From Salirhabdus sp. Marseille-P4669 (GTDB taxonomy: Bacteria; Bacillota; Bacilli; Bacillales; Alkalibacillaceae), in contig NZ_OEQK01000004.1 in NCBI RefSeq assembly GCF_900240405.1, forward strand, positions 62,001-126,000: DNA of 64,000 nucleotides, read 5' to 3'. Shown here piece by piece: positions 9,473-18,683 of this stretch. Each line of letters starts with the position of its first letter. Position 1 is the stretch's first letter. The position numbers were made by a program, and so were the translations under genes. The notes below the pieces were generated by a model. The model was given only the letters and a program-made list of their open reading frames with translations. It was not told the origin of the DNA and searched no databases.

Positions 9473-10699
9473 ATGAAAGAGAGTATACGGTTTATCCATG
9501 CGGCCGATCTACACTTGGACAGTCCATTTAAAGGGCTTACCAATATTCCAAAACACATCTTTAACCAAATTGTGAACAGTACCTTTTCAGCCTTTCAGAA
9601 TGTGATTGAACATGCGATCAATCAAAAGGTTGATTTTGTCGTATTCGTTGGTGATTTGTTTGATGAGGATGCCAGAAGTTTAAAAGCACAATTGAAGCTG
9701 AAGCAAGGATTGGACAAGCTTAAGGAAAACGGTATTGCAGTCTATATAAGCTATGGTAATCATGATCATGTAGGTGGAGATTTTTTCGAAATCGAATATC
9801 CCAAAAATGTATTTGTTTTTGATGCCGAAAAGGTAAAAGCCTATCCATTCTACAAAGATGGAAAACATGTTGCAGACATTTATGGCTTTAGCTATGGCCA
9901 ACGTGCTGTGACGGCAAATAAAGTAATGGAGTATGAAGTTAAGCAAGATCAAATCTATACTATTGGCATGCTACATGGAAGCTTAGCGACAAATCAAGAG
10001 CATGATGTGTATGCGCCTTTTCGACTTACGGATTTACAAGATAGTAAAATAGACTATTGGGCATTAGGGCATATTCATAAGCGGGAAGAGCTCATGAGTC
10101 AGCCAGTGGCGGTTTACCCTGGTAACATACAAGGGCGACATATCAAGGAAACTGGAAGTAAAGGTTGTTATTTAGTAGAACTTCAAGAGGACGGAAATGA
10201 GCTCACCTTTTTACCGACACAGCAAATTCGGTTTGAGGTGGTCGAGATAGACGCTACAACATGTGGAACAATCGATGAACTAGAGGAACTTCTAAGATTG
10301 GAAAAAGAAGATTGGCGAAACAAATTCGGTTTAGCAGTTGTTCGTGTACACGTCAATATGGATGAGAGTAAGCTTCCAACCTTTTCAATTGAGACAGCTA
10401 GGGAAATCCAAGAAGTCTTAAATGAAATGGAAGAAGAGGAATTGACCTGGGTTTGGTTGGAGCAACTAAAGGTTCATGTGAAGACAATATGGAATAAAGA
10501 GGAAGTGCGAAAAGGAAAACATTTCACCGGAGAGTTACTTCGGACGATTGATGGTATGGAGGATTTAACGCCATTATTTGTAGAAGTTACCGAACATAGA
10601 ACCGTTCGCAAAATGCTCGAACCATTTCGTTTAGAAGAGTTAGAAGAAATACGAGAAAATGCAACCAATCTATTAATGGAAGAATTAATGAAAGAGTGA
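9473..10699 (+). CDS. yhaO: Metallophosphoesterase/DNA repair exonuclease YhaO (SbcD/Mre11-like)
   Basis: A 408-residue calcineurin-like phosphoesterase. The metal-binding motifs appear in order: HAADLHLD near the N-terminus, GDLFDE, SYGNHDH, then GMLHG and LGHIHKRE. The C-terminal 150 residues are mixed helix and strand, as in the SbcD/Mre11 capping region. It sits directly before the SMC-like ATPase YhaN, whose predicted start lies 16 bp downstream. The pair therefore resembles an SbcCD-type nuclease complex acting on DNA ends or hairpins. An AGGAGCG site precedes the ATG. Confidence 0.9.
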   Translation: MKESIRFIHAADLHLDSPFKGLTNIPKHIFNQIVNSTFSAFQNVIEHAINQKVDFVVFVGDLFDEDARSLKAQLKLKQGLDKLKENGIAVYISYGNHDHVGGDFFEIEYPKNVFVFDAEKVKAYPFYKDGKHVADIYGFSYGQRAVTANKVMEYEVKQDQIYTIGMLHGSLATNQEHDVYAPFRLTDLQDSKIDYWALGHIHKREELMSQPVAVYPGNIQGRHIKETGSKGCYLVELQEDGNELTFLPTQQIRFEVVEIDATTCGTIDELEELLRLEKEDWRNKFGLAVVRVHVNMDESKLPTFSIETAREIQEVLNEMEEEELTWVWLEQLKVHVKTIWNKEEVRKGKHFTGELLRTIDGMEDLTPLFVEVTEHRTVRKMLEPFRLEELEEIRENATNLLMEELMKE

Positions 10700-10715
10700 G
10701 GTGAGAGAAAGAATT

Positions 10716-13670
10716 GTGATTGAACAAATCCATATTTATGGTTTCGGAAAATGGAGTAATGTCACATTTGATATGAACTCAAGCCTTACGATTATAAAAG
10801 GACATAATGAATCTGGGAAAACATCGATAAAGCAATTTATCTTGTATGTCTTATTTGACTTGCCATTACAAACGAAAAAACAATACGAGCCGAAAGATGG
10901 AAGTCGATTTGGAGGCAAAGTTTTTTTACGAAATGAACAGAATGAATTTATTATAGTAGAACGCTCCACAGATCGAAATAAAGGAAAGGCCATATGTTTC
11001 GTAGAAGGAGTGGAGTATGGTGAGGAACGTTTAAAGCTAATTTTAAATGGGATGGATCGACATACGTTTGAGAATATTTTTGCCTTCGATGATCAAGAAT
11101 TGCAAAGGTTATCTTCTTTAAAGGGAGAAGAGATTGGTAAAGTTTTATTTGGTATTGGTTTGTCCGGCTCCGACCATATTACAAAGCTAGATAAAAGTTT
11201 AGTAAGAAAAATGGACGAGTGGTTTAAGAAAAAAGGGAAGAAACCAATTATAAATGAGCAAATAGGAAAAATAAATGACCTACAAAAGCAAGTAAAGCAG
11301 CTTGAAGAACAGCAGGAAAATTATAATAAGCTAGTGGAACAACGAAACACCTTGAACCATAAATTAGCTGAAACGAAGAGTGAAATAGACGAAAGTAAAG
11401 TGAAGAAGCGGACAACAGAAAAGTATTTACAAGCTAAAGAAGCAATTCAAAATTATCAATACAATAACGAGAAACTGAAAGAAATGGAAAAGGTTACTAC
11501 TTTTCCGGAGATGGGGATCGAACGGCTGCAACAATTAAAAGAATGGATTCTACCAATCGAAAGTGAGCGTCATGCAACAAACAATAAGTTAGAAAAAGTG
11601 ATTAGCAGCCTACATAACAAAGAGAAGGCATTACTTCCAGATGAACGATACGAACAGCTAAAGGGTGTCGAGGTGCTTGCGCAGGACTTTTATGTTATCG
11701 AAAAACAAATAAAAGAAAAAACAAAAGAGATAGAATCTACCCGACTATTCTTATCTGAAGAGCGTCAGCAATTAGGGGTAGAAAATTCCCTTAACTTAAA
11801 GGATTATTCCTTATCGATTTTCACCGAGGAAAAGTGGAAGACGCTCGCAAAAGCAAAAGAGCAACTAAATGATGAAAGCCAAAGACTTCAATCGGAAGTT
11901 AAATCCTTAGAACAAGATCAAGAATTGATGACTGAAAAGGTTCATCAGGAAGAATCTAATCTGTTAGGTGAAGAGGAACTAAGACAACTAAAGGAGCAAA
12001 TGGATCATCATCAACAATCGAAGTGGAAAGAGCATTTTATTCAAGAACAGCAATTGCAGCAAAAGAAGGACCAGCAAAAAATAGTACGGAAAGTGACCAA
12101 ACTAGCTCAAGGATCATTCCTGTTTGGAGTGATATCTCTCTTACTGGGATTGATGTATGGGTTTTTTACTCATCAAAATATCGGATACTTTATTGGTGGC
12201 ATTGTTTTCATCCTAAGTTTTCTGTTGCGCTCTGTACTATTAAAAAATACAAAAGGTTTACATGTCCCGGTAATTTCAGAGCCTATAAATACAGCGGATA
12301 CTATCTCTAAACAAGAATATGAAGCATTACAAAATAAGCAGATGAAACATGAAGATGCCAAGAATAATGTGAAAAACTGGACTGAGAAATTAGAGGAAAC
12401 GCAACGTATTCTTCTCCATTGTAAAGAGAAACAGGACCAGGTAACAGCAAGCCAAAAACGGTTACAGGAGGAAATGGAGAACGAACAGGAAACGTATCCT
12501 TTCCTAAAGGTAATCTCCGTAGAATACTGGCCAGCCTTTTTCCACAAAATAATTCTTTTACAAAAGAAAGAACAAGAGCTTTTTGAAAAAGAGGAAGACC
12601 TAGAACGATTAAAAGGAAAAGTGGAGCACTATCGCCAAATTGGAACCCAATTATTACAGGTTTGTCATATAGAAGTAGAAAATCAAGACGAGTTATGGAA
12701 CGCTCTTTTAAGTCAAAAAGCTGCTGAAATAAAAAATAGAAATGTGTTGGAACAGCTGCAGGAAGAGAAAAGGAATTTACAAGAGACGCTACAGAAATTA
12801 GACAGTAAATTGGCGCCTTACAAACAAGAGAAACAAGAATTATTGAACCTAGCAAACGTAAGCGATGAAGAAGCATTTATGAAAAAGGGAAAACTGTTCT
12901 TAGAAAGAAGCAATCTCTTAATCAAACAACAAGAATGGTTGCAGCACATACAGTTTGTATGTACCGAAGATGTGAAGCCAATTGTTGAGAGTGCTTGGAA
13001 TTGGGACGAAGTATTTTCAGAGAAAGCAAGACTTGCTGAGCGAATAGAACTGCTGGAAGAGAAAAGAAACAAGCAAATGCAACAGCTTGCGGATTGTAAG
13101 GCACAATTAAAACAGCTCGAAGAAAACGAACAACTATCCGAGCTTCGCCATCAGCTTTCTTTATTGAAAAATGAATTGAGAGAGCAAGTAAAGCAATGGA
13201 TGACGTATAAAGCTGCCCATTCCTTTTTGCATAAAACGAAAGAGGTCTATCAGAAGGAATACTTACCAGAAATTGTGGAAAGGGCCTCTCATTATTTAGA
13301 GCGTTTAACGAAAGGGAGATATATAAAGGTTCTATTACCTATAGATGATGAAACCATTCGTGTAGAAACGGTAGATCGGATTCTATTTGATGTTACCCAA
13401 TTATCTACAGGTACAACGGCACAAACCTATGTTGCCCTACGTCTTGCATTAAGTGAAGTGATGAACCACTCCTATGGGGTACCTTTTTTAATCGATGATG
13501 CATTTGTACACTTTGATGGAGTGAGAAGGAAGGAAATGTTTACGATACTAGAGGAGATAAGCAAACAGCAACAAATCATGTATTTTACGTGCAACGACAC
13601 CTATTTTCATGAGAATGAGGAAATAAAAGCTGTAATGCTAGAAGAAAATACGACAGTTTTTACACGTTGA
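10716..13670 (+). CDS. yhaN: SMC/Rad50-like ATPase YhaN
   Basis: A 984-residue ABC/SMC-type ATPase. Walker A GHNESGKTSIKQF lies near the N-terminus. Long coiled coils fill about residues 165-800 and are interrupted near residues 465-510 by a hydrophobic double segment (FGVISLLLGLMYGFF), a known oddity of YhaN proteins. The C-terminus has the signature-like LSTGTTAQ and Walker B PFLIDDAFVHFD. It probably partners YhaO. GTG at 10716 is preferred because GAGGTGAG lies 10 bp upstream and the protein then begins IEQIHIYGFGKW. An in-frame GTG at 10701 adds five residues. Confidence 0.9.
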   Translation: MIEQIHIYGFGKWSNVTFDMNSSLTIIKGHNESGKTSIKQFILYVLFDLPLQTKKQYEPKDGSRFGGKVFLRNEQNEFIIVERSTDRNKGKAICFVEGVEYGEERLKLILNGMDRHTFENIFAFDDQELQRLSSLKGEEIGKVLFGIGLSGSDHITKLDKSLVRKMDEWFKKKGKKPIINEQIGKINDLQKQVKQLEEQQENYNKLVEQRNTLNHKLAETKSEIDESKVKKRTTEKYLQAKEAIQNYQYNNEKLKEMEKVTTFPEMGIERLQQLKEWILPIESERHATNNKLEKVISSLHNKEKALLPDERYEQLKGVEVLAQDFYVIEKQIKEKTKEIESTRLFLSEERQQLGVENSLNLKDYSLSIFTEEKWKTLAKAKEQLNDESQRLQSEVKSLEQDQELMTEKVHQEESNLLGEEELRQLKEQMDHHQQSKWKEHFIQEQQLQQKKDQQKIVRKVTKLAQGSFLFGVISLLLGLMYGFFTHQNIGYFIGGIVFILSFLLRSVLLKNTKGLHVPVISEPINTADTISKQEYEALQNKQMKHEDAKNNVKNWTEKLEETQRILLHCKEKQDQVTASQKRLQEEMENEQETYPFLKVISVEYWPAFFHKIILLQKKEQELFEKEEDLERLKGKVEHYRQIGTQLLQVCHIEVENQDELWNALLSQKAAEIKNRNVLEQLQEEKRNLQETLQKLDSKLAPYKQEKQELLNLANVSDEEAFMKKGKLFLERSNLLIKQQEWLQHIQFVCTEDVKPIVESAWNWDEVFSEKARLAERIELLEEKRNKQMQQLADCKAQLKQLEENEQLSELRHQLSLLKNELREQVKQWMTYKAAHSFLHKTKEVYQKEYLPEIVERASHYLERLTKGRYIKVLLPIDDETIRVETVDRILFDVTQLSTGTTAQTYVALRLALSEVMNHSYGVPFLIDDAFVHFDGVRRKEMFTILEEISKQQQIMYFTCNDTYFHENEEIKAVMLEENTTVFTR

Positions 13671-13741
13671 GTTCGCACAAATCGTCTAATCATGGTAAAA
13701 TACAGTCAGAAAATTACGTTGCTTAATATCATGGAGGGTTT

Positions 13742-14308
13742 GTGGTGGCAAATCAGGAAGTACACGGTGATTGGTCTCGATACGAGGATACAATCGAAAA
13801 ATTTATTCAAGTAATTGCGAAAAACATGAGTTTATATGGTATTACGACATCTGTTGGTCGTCTTTATGGAGCATTATATTTTGCTGATCAACCGATGACG
13901 TTAGATGATATGCGAGATGCTTTGGAAATGAGCAAAACGAGTATGTCGACTGGTGTAAGAACATTAGCTGAAATGAAGATGGTAGAGCCCTCATATAAAA
14001 AAGGTGTTCGAAAAGATTTGTATCAATCCGAGGAAGATTGGTATAAATCCTTTACATCACTATTTGGTAGTAGGTGGCGCCATAACACAGAAACAAATAT
14101 AGAGGAAGCAGACGAGGCCATTTATGAATTAAGAAAATTGCAGGAACAAACAGATGATCCGACACTAAAAGAAAAAATTACATTAGATATCGATAAATTA
14201 AACTATGCAAAGAATTATTACAGCTGGTTAATGAAGTTTATAAGAGTCGTTGAATCTGGTGAAATATTTAAATTAATTCCAAAAGAACCTACATCTGATG
14301 ATAAATAG
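13742..14308 (+). CDS. GbsR/MarR-family transcriptional regulator
   Basis: A 188-residue regulator with a winged-helix domain. The central block MTLDDMRDALEMSKTSMSTG followed by VRTLAEMKMVEPSYKKGVRKDLY is characteristic of the GbsR subgroup, which controls glycine betaine and choline genes in B. subtilis. The last 80 residues are helical and probably mediate dimerisation or ligand sensing. A GGAGGG site precedes tandem GTG codons at 13742 and 13745. It is alone between yhaN and yhaM. A shorter relative (23261-23752) sits beside opuA, so this copy may act in trans on the same or another osmolyte locus. Confidence 0.85.
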   Translation: MVANQEVHGDWSRYEDTIEKFIQVIAKNMSLYGITTSVGRLYGALYFADQPMTLDDMRDALEMSKTSMSTGVRTLAEMKMVEPSYKKGVRKDLYQSEEDWYKSFTSLFGSRWRHNTETNIEEADEAIYELRKLQEQTDDPTLKEKITLDIDKLNYAKNYYSWLMKFIRVVESGEIFKLIPKEPTSDDK

Positions 14309-14331
14309 AGCGTGTAAGACACGCTCTTTTC
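14307..14331 (+). terminator. Terminator after the GbsR-like gene
   Basis: Perfect 9-bp stem AGAGCGTGT/ACACGCTCT with loop AAG, overlapping the stop codon by two bases, followed by TTTTCTTT. Confidence 0.88.
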
Positions 14332-14357
14332 TTTAAGAAAAAAGGGGAGGGGATATT

Positions 14358-15305
14358 GTGTTAAAGGAAATAGGCTATGCAGAAGTAGGACAAACCTTTG
14401 AAAACTTTCTATTAATTAAATCGGCAACAAAGGGGACTGCAAGTAATGGAAAACCGTTTTTAACATTAATTATGCAGGATGCCTCTGGTGAAATAGAAGC
14501 GAAGCTTTGGGATGCTTCAGAGGAAGACGAGCAAACCTATCAAGCAGAAAAGATTGTAAAAGTACAAGGAGAAATAAATCAATTTAGAGGTAAACAACAA
14601 TTAAAAATTATCCGTATTCGTCCTGCACAACCTTCTGATGGAGTACGTTTACAAGACTTTTTGGAAAAAGCTCCAATTCCAACAGAAGTACTTCAACAAA
14701 ATATTACAGATATTATTTTTGAAATGAAAAATCCAACACTTCAACGTATTGTTCGCCACTTTATCAAGAAATATGAAGAACAACTCTTTTTGTTCCCAGC
14801 CGCGGTAAAAAATCACCACGAATATGTATCTGGCCTTGCCCATCATATTTATTCCATGCTACAAATTGCAAAGGGATTAAAAAACCTCTATACAGATATA
14901 AACTTAGATTTACTGTATGCTGGAATCATATTACATGATTTAGGTAAGCTACAAGAATTGTCTGGACCAGTGGCACCAAGTTATACGATTGAAGGAAAAC
15001 TGTTGGGACATATACCGATTATGGCAGAAGAATTAGGAAAAGCAGCGGATGAATTGGCACTTGAAGGAGAAGAAATCACGATTTTAAAGCATATGATTTT
15101 GAGTCACCATGGGAAGGGTGAATGGGGAAGTCCTAAAGTCCCACTTGTGCGAGAAGCAGAACTCCTTCATATGATTGATTTAATTGATGCAAAAATGAAT
15201 ATGCTTAATCGTGCTTTACAAAAAACTAAGCCAGGAGAGTTTACGGAACGTCTTTTTGCCATGGACAATCGTAGCTTTTATAAGCCAACATTTGAAGGTC
15301 AATAG
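14358..15305 (+). CDS. yhaM: 3'-5' exoribonuclease YhaM
   Basis: A 315-residue exonuclease. The first 95 residues form an OB-fold nucleic-acid domain ([14 protein letters not shown] through [10 protein letters not shown]). The HD hydrolase domain follows, with [11 protein letters not shown], the metal site HDLGK (about residue 193) and MILSHHG. YhaM trims mRNA tails and can act on single-stranded DNA in B. subtilis. It uses a GTG start after GGGGAGGG. It is followed 70 bp on by yhaL, as in B. subtilis. Confidence 0.92.
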   Translation: MLKEIGYAEVGQTFENFLLIKSATKGTASNGKPFLTLIMQDASGEIEAKLWDASEEDEQTYQAEKIVKVQGEINQFRGKQQLKIIRIRPAQPSDGVRLQDFLEKAPIPTEVLQQNITDIIFEMKNPTLQRIVRHFIKKYEEQLFLFPAAVKNHHEYVSGLAHHIYSMLQIAKGLKNLYTDINLDLLYAGIILHDLGKLQELSGPVAPSYTIEGKLLGHIPIMAEELGKAADELALEGEEITILKHMILSHHGKGEWGSPKVPLVREAELLHMIDLIDAKMNMLNRALQKTKPGEFTERLFAMDNRSFYKPTFEGQ

Positions 15306-15375
15306 AGTAGATCTAGTTCTAACCTACCCATATCCTGCATATGCTTGTACAAAAAGGTAGACAGGGGGTAGGAAT

Positions 15376-15582
15376 ATGGTTGAAACACCATTGTGGGTTC
15401 TTGTATTGATTGGTTTTATTATATTTAGTGGATATATGTCCTTCCGTGCCATGCGAGCAGAAGCAAAGCTAGAGCAAGAATATATTGAAAAAGAAGGACA
15501 AGTCTATATGGAACGGATTGAAAAAGCGAGAGAAATGAAACAGGATGTGGAAGAAGAACCGGAATTGAAATCGTTTGGGTAA
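15376..15582 (+). CDS. yhaL: Sporulation-associated protein YhaL
   Basis: A 68-residue protein with one N-terminal membrane helix (WVLVLIGFIIFSGYMSF) and a charged, helical cytoplasmic tail rich in glutamate and lysine. Size, layout and place between yhaM and prsA match YhaL, a sporulation-linked membrane protein of B. subtilis with no known activity. A GGGGG site precedes the ATG. Confidence 0.85.
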   Translation: MVETPLWVLVLIGFIIFSGYMSFRAMRAEAKLEQEYIEKEGQVYMERIEKAREMKQDVEEEPELKSFG

Positions 15583-15585
15583 GAG

Positions 15586-15617
15586 AAAAGGGATGGCTAC
15601 TAGGCCATCCCTTTTTC
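15586..15617. terminator. Bidirectional terminator between yhaL and prsA
   Basis: Stem AAAAGGGATGGC/GCCATCCCTTTTT with a short loop, T-rich on both strands, between convergent genes. Confidence 0.88.
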
Positions 15618-16520
15618 TTATTCTTTAGCTGCTTCTGCTTCCGTATACATATCTTTAAATTCTTCAATTTTTACTTCTACATTCACTTCCTTCATTAAGT
15701 CATTGATAAAGGAGGCTTGATCAAATTGCTGCTCTCTTAAGCTAGTTGTAATTTCTTCTTTTACATCGTCTAATACTAAATCACTATTGGATTCTGTTAC
15801 TTTAATAATGTGCCATCCATGTGTACTTTCCACAGGTTTACTCAATTCACCTTCTTCAAGATTGAAGGCAGCTTCTTTAAAGGATTCTACAAAAGTTACA
15901 TCAGGTCCAATAAAACCTAAGTCTCCTCCAGCAGCAGCTGATCCAGGATCTGTAGAGTGTTCCATAGCTAGTTCAGCAAAATCTGCACCTTCCTGTATTT
16001 GATTGTATAAATCATTAGCAAGTTCTTCACTATCTACAAGAATGTGACTTACACGAATTTGTTGTTTGCGATTTTCAAATTCTGCTTGAATATCTTCCTC
16101 AGATACCTCCATACCTTCTAACGCTTGATTTTGAGCTTTTTCATATAATTTACTTACTTTTAGTGTTTCTCTGTAGTCTTCCTCATCCTTTAATCCACTT
16201 TGAGCAATAACCATATCGAATGCTTCCGCATACTGCTCTTTCTCTGCTTTAATTTGATTGTCAATTTCTTCTAATTCTTCATCGGTCAGTTCATATTTTT
16301 CCGATAATACCTTTTCTAAAATTAAGTTATGTAGAATAGCTTCGCCGACTTGAAGTTTCATTTCCTCATAAAATTCTTTTTCTGTAATCGTACCATTTTC
16401 AAATTCCGCAACTATAGATTCATCTTCTTTTGCCGTTTCTTTTTTATCATCGTCGTTCGTACATGCTGTAATCGTAAATACACTTAATGCCAGTGCAATT
16501 GTTAAGATAAACTTCTTCAT
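15618..16520 (-). CDS. prsA: Foldase lipoprotein PrsA (peptidyl-prolyl isomerase)
   Basis: A 300-residue extracytoplasmic lipoprotein that folds exported proteins at the membrane-wall interface. The signal peptide ends in a lipobox (TITAC, cysteine near residue 20). A helical chaperone domain follows, then a parvulin domain from about residue 153 (IRVSHILV, ADFAELAMEHSTDP, GGDLGFIG, GWHIIKV). The C-terminal helix continues the chaperone bowl. In B. subtilis prsA is essential for secretion. Its neighbourhood also holds ScoC and EcsAB, other secretion and protease regulators. Confidence 0.95.
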   Translation of the reverse strand: MKKFILTIALALSVFTITACTNDDDKKETAKEDESIVAEFENGTITEKEFYEEMKLQVGEAILHNLILEKVLSEKYELTDEELEEIDNQIKAEKEQYAEAFDMVIAQSGLKDEEDYRETLKVSKLYEKAQNQALEGMEVSEEDIQAEFENRKQQIRVSHILVDSEELANDLYNQIQEGADFAELAMEHSTDPGSAAAGGDLGFIGPDVTFVESFKEAAFNLEEGELSKPVESTHGWHIIKVTESNSDLVLDDVKEEITTSLREQQFDQASFINDLMKEVNVEVKIEEFKDMYTEAEAAKE

Positions 16521-16695
16521 TTGGACACTCCTAATCTTTTACATAAATAATTTTTAGTCTTTCACCAATATATCATACTTTAGGACAATGTAGTGGATAA
16601 AATTAAAATGAATTTTTTAAAGATAATGAATTCGCCTACTCAGTCTGTAGCCATCCTACATAGTATATATTGAAACTGATAAGGAGGTGTTATGA

Positions 16696-16785
16696 ATGAG
16701 CCACGGTGGTGGATATGGCGGAGGATTCGCCTTAATCGTAGTGCTGTTCATTCTTTTGATTATTGTAGGTGCAGCTTGGTATTAA
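16696..16785 (+). CDS. YjcZ-family tiny membrane protein (sporulation-associated)
   Basis: A 29-residue protein: a glycine-rich head (MSHGGGYGGGF) followed by one hydrophobic helix ending in GAAWY. This is the layout of the Bacillus tiny-TM YjcZ family linked to sporulation. The ATG at 16696 follows AAGGAGGTG with normal spacing. An out-of-frame ATG at 16692 does not yield the family sequence. A strong terminator lies 8 bp downstream. Confidence 0.85.
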   Translation: MSHGGGYGGGFALIVVLFILLIIVGAAWY

Positions 16786-16792
16786 TGAGATA

Positions 16793-16825
16793 AAAAAAGG
16801 AAGCGCTAAGACGCTTCCTTTTTTA
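16793..16825. terminator. Terminator of the YjcZ-family gene
   Basis: Perfect stem AAAAAAGGAAGCG/CGCTTCCTTTTTT with loop CTAAGA and a T-rich tail. Confidence 0.9.
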
Positions 16826-16860
16826 TTTGAGTATTTCGGTTCATTCTGTAAAGAGTTACA

Positions 16861-16891
16861 AAAGCCCAGTAGAATATTACTACTGGGCTTT
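16861..16891. terminator. Hairpin, probable terminator for the minus-strand gene at 16937
   Basis: Perfect 11-bp stem AAAGCCCAGTA/TACTGGGCTTT. Read on the minus strand it lies about 45 bp beyond the stop of the 59-residue protein gene and is followed by TTGTAA and then more T. Confidence 0.6.
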
Positions 16892-16936
16892 ACACTTAAG
16901 CATGCTATTTTAATGTATAAACTCATTTATAATTTA

Positions 16937-17116
16937 TTAAGTAAACATTACTTCAATATAAGATGAAATGAGTAATATGGTGATCGAGACATTCACCGTG
17001 CGAAATACCTTATGTGAACGTTCATTTGAAAGTTCCCCTTTAAGGCAAAATGCATGGATAAGTGAATTAAACAAATAGAGAATAAAAACTGCAAATGGCA
17101 CATAAAACACTACCAT
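16937..17116 (-). CDS. Small two-helix membrane protein, unknown function
   Basis: A 59-residue protein with an N-terminal membrane helix (FYVPFAVFILYLFNSLIHAF), a basic loop, and a second hydrophobic stretch near the C-terminus (VSITILLISSY). The ATG is preceded by AAAGGGGGA at good spacing. It lies between the YjcZ gene and the YhaJ-like gene, in the interval where B. subtilis has yhaK. I do not claim it is that gene. Codon usage and the ribosome site support a real gene. Confidence 0.6.
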   Translation of the reverse strand: MVVFYVPFAVFILYLFNSLIHAFCLKGELSNERSHKVFRTVNVSITILLISSYIEVMFT

Positions 17117-17208
17117 GTCTCTGATCCCCCTTTAAAAATCCCTTTACGACCACTTTAACAAAAAATATCATAATTGAATAGTAAAAATATAAAACTAGTA
17201 CCTTCGCT

Positions 17209-17751
17209 TTACTTTTTTACTAATATATCAAATCCGTCTTTACGATTTTCGATAATACTTTTATGTGGAGCTTTAATAAAGTGATGTACATAAACAAAAT
17301 CCTTGTAGCTTATTCCAATATTAATTGCCGTAAATAACAGGAAATAAGGATATAAGCTAGGTAGCATAACAGCGCCAATTAATCCCGGAACGGTTAAAAA
17401 AAGTGTGGGCGAGAGCCATGACATAATACAGATTCCTTTCGGCAGCATCATCATTGGACGAAAGGAGAAGATTGGCCAAAATCCCAACTCAAAACGAAAT
17501 TTTCCTTTAATCTTTTTATTTAATAAAATTAAAGGGATAACATGAGATAAGTTATGAAATGTTGGTAACGTAATTAAAATAATCATAACGGTTAAAAAGC
17601 CATGTTCCACAATTTGAATGTTTTGATGTATAAGAGAGTAAGGTATAAATAAAAAAATGAATGATAGTATCCCTAACAAACTGGATAATAAATATACGCG
17701 TCCTAAACCTAACTCCATGGCAATGTTAACTGTTTTCCAACAACTATGCAT
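17209..17751 (-). CDS. yhaJ: DUF3267-family membrane protein, YhaJ-like
   Basis: A 180-residue membrane protein with about four hydrophobic segments. The motif TFHNLSHVIPL (about residues 64-74) lies where DUF3267 members carry a zinc-metalloprotease-like HExxH. Here the glutamate is replaced by asparagine, so peptidase activity is unlikely. Position just beyond scoC matches B. subtilis yhaJ. The symbol rests on that synteny and remembered family similarity. The start has GGGGGATCC upstream, a plausible ribosome site. Confidence 0.6.
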   Translation of the reverse strand: MHSCWKTVNIAMELGLGRVYLLSSLLGILSFIFLFIPYSLIHQNIQIVEHGFLTVMIILITLPTFHNLSHVIPLILLNKKIKGKFRFELGFWPIFSFRPMMMLPKGICIMSWLSPTLFLTVPGLIGAVMLPSLYPYFLLFTAINIGISYKDFVYVHHFIKAPHKSIIENRKDGFDILVKK

Positions 17752-17920
17752 TCCAGGATCCCCCTATAGATATTTTGTATTTCATAGATGATTGCATATA
17801 CTAAATTTAAAAATCCCAAGAGAGACTATACTTTGTTTTTTCCATTTTGGCAATAACTTTTTTAAAAAATAATATCTATAGCCTATAATTATTTTTTTAA
17901 ACGTTAACATGGAGGCGATT

Positions 17921-17956
17921 AAATAACATCGTAACAGAAAAATTACGATGTTATTT
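17921..17956 (-). terminator. Terminator of scoC
   Basis: Perfect 14-bp stem AAATAACATCGTAA/TTACGATGTTATTT downstream of the scoC stop on the minus strand, ending in T-rich sequence. Confidence 0.85.
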
Positions 17957-17984
17957 TTATCATATATATTAAGTTTGTACCATT

Positions 17985-18533
17985 TTATTCAAGGTTCGTT
18001 TCTTCTTCGTCTATAAATCCATCCTCAATATTTTGCACCGTTCGATTTAATATTTCGATATAATCTTGACCGTATATTCCTTTTATAATCGCTGTTAAAT
18101 TTAATAAATCCGGAAATTTCCCATAAATTTCAGCTAAAGGTAAGGTTCCTTGGATTACACTATTTCTCTCTATGTCATAGCGTTCCATTAGTTCAAGAAG
18201 AAGTTTATCCCCTTTTTTGGTTAATTCTACATATGTATTGCGTTTATCATTTTCCTTTTTCGAAAATGTAAGCAATCCTCTTTCTTCTAAATTTTTTGAA
18301 AAATTAAAGGCTGTGGATACATGCATAACACCAAATTTGGCAATTTCAGAAATGCTAGATCCTTTAAGATGATAAGCAATTAACAATATATGATGCTCGT
18401 TAATGTTTAAATGGTAAGGTTTTATCCATTCCTGCCAATCCTTTTCGATTGCCTTCCATAAAGCTTTACTTAATTGAGCCATTTTATGGCCATATAGTAT
18501 TGCCTCTTGAATCGAATATTTTTCCTTTTCCAT
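17985..18533 (-). CDS. scoC: MarR-family protease-production regulator Hpr/ScoC
   Basis: A 182-residue MarR-type winged-helix repressor. It starts [24 protein letters not shown] and contains the recognition region [30 protein letters not shown] and the wing [11 protein letters not shown], all typical of Hpr (ScoC). In B. subtilis it represses extracellular protease, sporulation and peptide-transport genes at the transition state. A GGGGG ribosome site precedes the start. It has its own terminator and sits in the conserved prsA-yhaJ-scoC neighbourhood. Confidence 0.93.
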   Translation of the reverse strand: MEKEKYSIQEAILYGHKMAQLSKALWKAIEKDWQEWIKPYHLNINEHHILLIAYHLKGSSISEIAKFGVMHVSTAFNFSKNLEERGLLTFSKKENDKRNTYVELTKKGDKLLLELMERYDIERNSVIQGTLPLAEIYGKFPDLLNLTAIIKGIYGQDYIEILNRTVQNIEDGFIDEEETNLE

Positions 18534-18653
18534 ACAAATCCCCCCAAAAAAGTAGCCTTTTCTTACTATTATGACAGTTATTTATTAAATAATAAAGAGT
18601 ATTGTTAATTTATTGAAAATAAAATTTTTTATTTAAAAGTATTTCTTAAAAGT

Positions 18654-18683
18654 AAAAAAACCTTTACAAAGTGTAAAGGTTTT
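18654..18683 (-). terminator. Terminator of the ECF sigma/anti-sigma operon
   Basis: Stem AAACCTTTAC/GTAAAGGTTT with a 4-nt loop, followed on the minus strand by TTTTTTT. It lies at the anti-sigma gene stop. Confidence 0.85.

Noticed and set aside
12173-12876. Long minus-strand frames (124 and 189 codons) inside yhaN
   Set aside because: They lie antisense to a well-supported coiled-coil coding region and have no ribosome site or recognisable protein.
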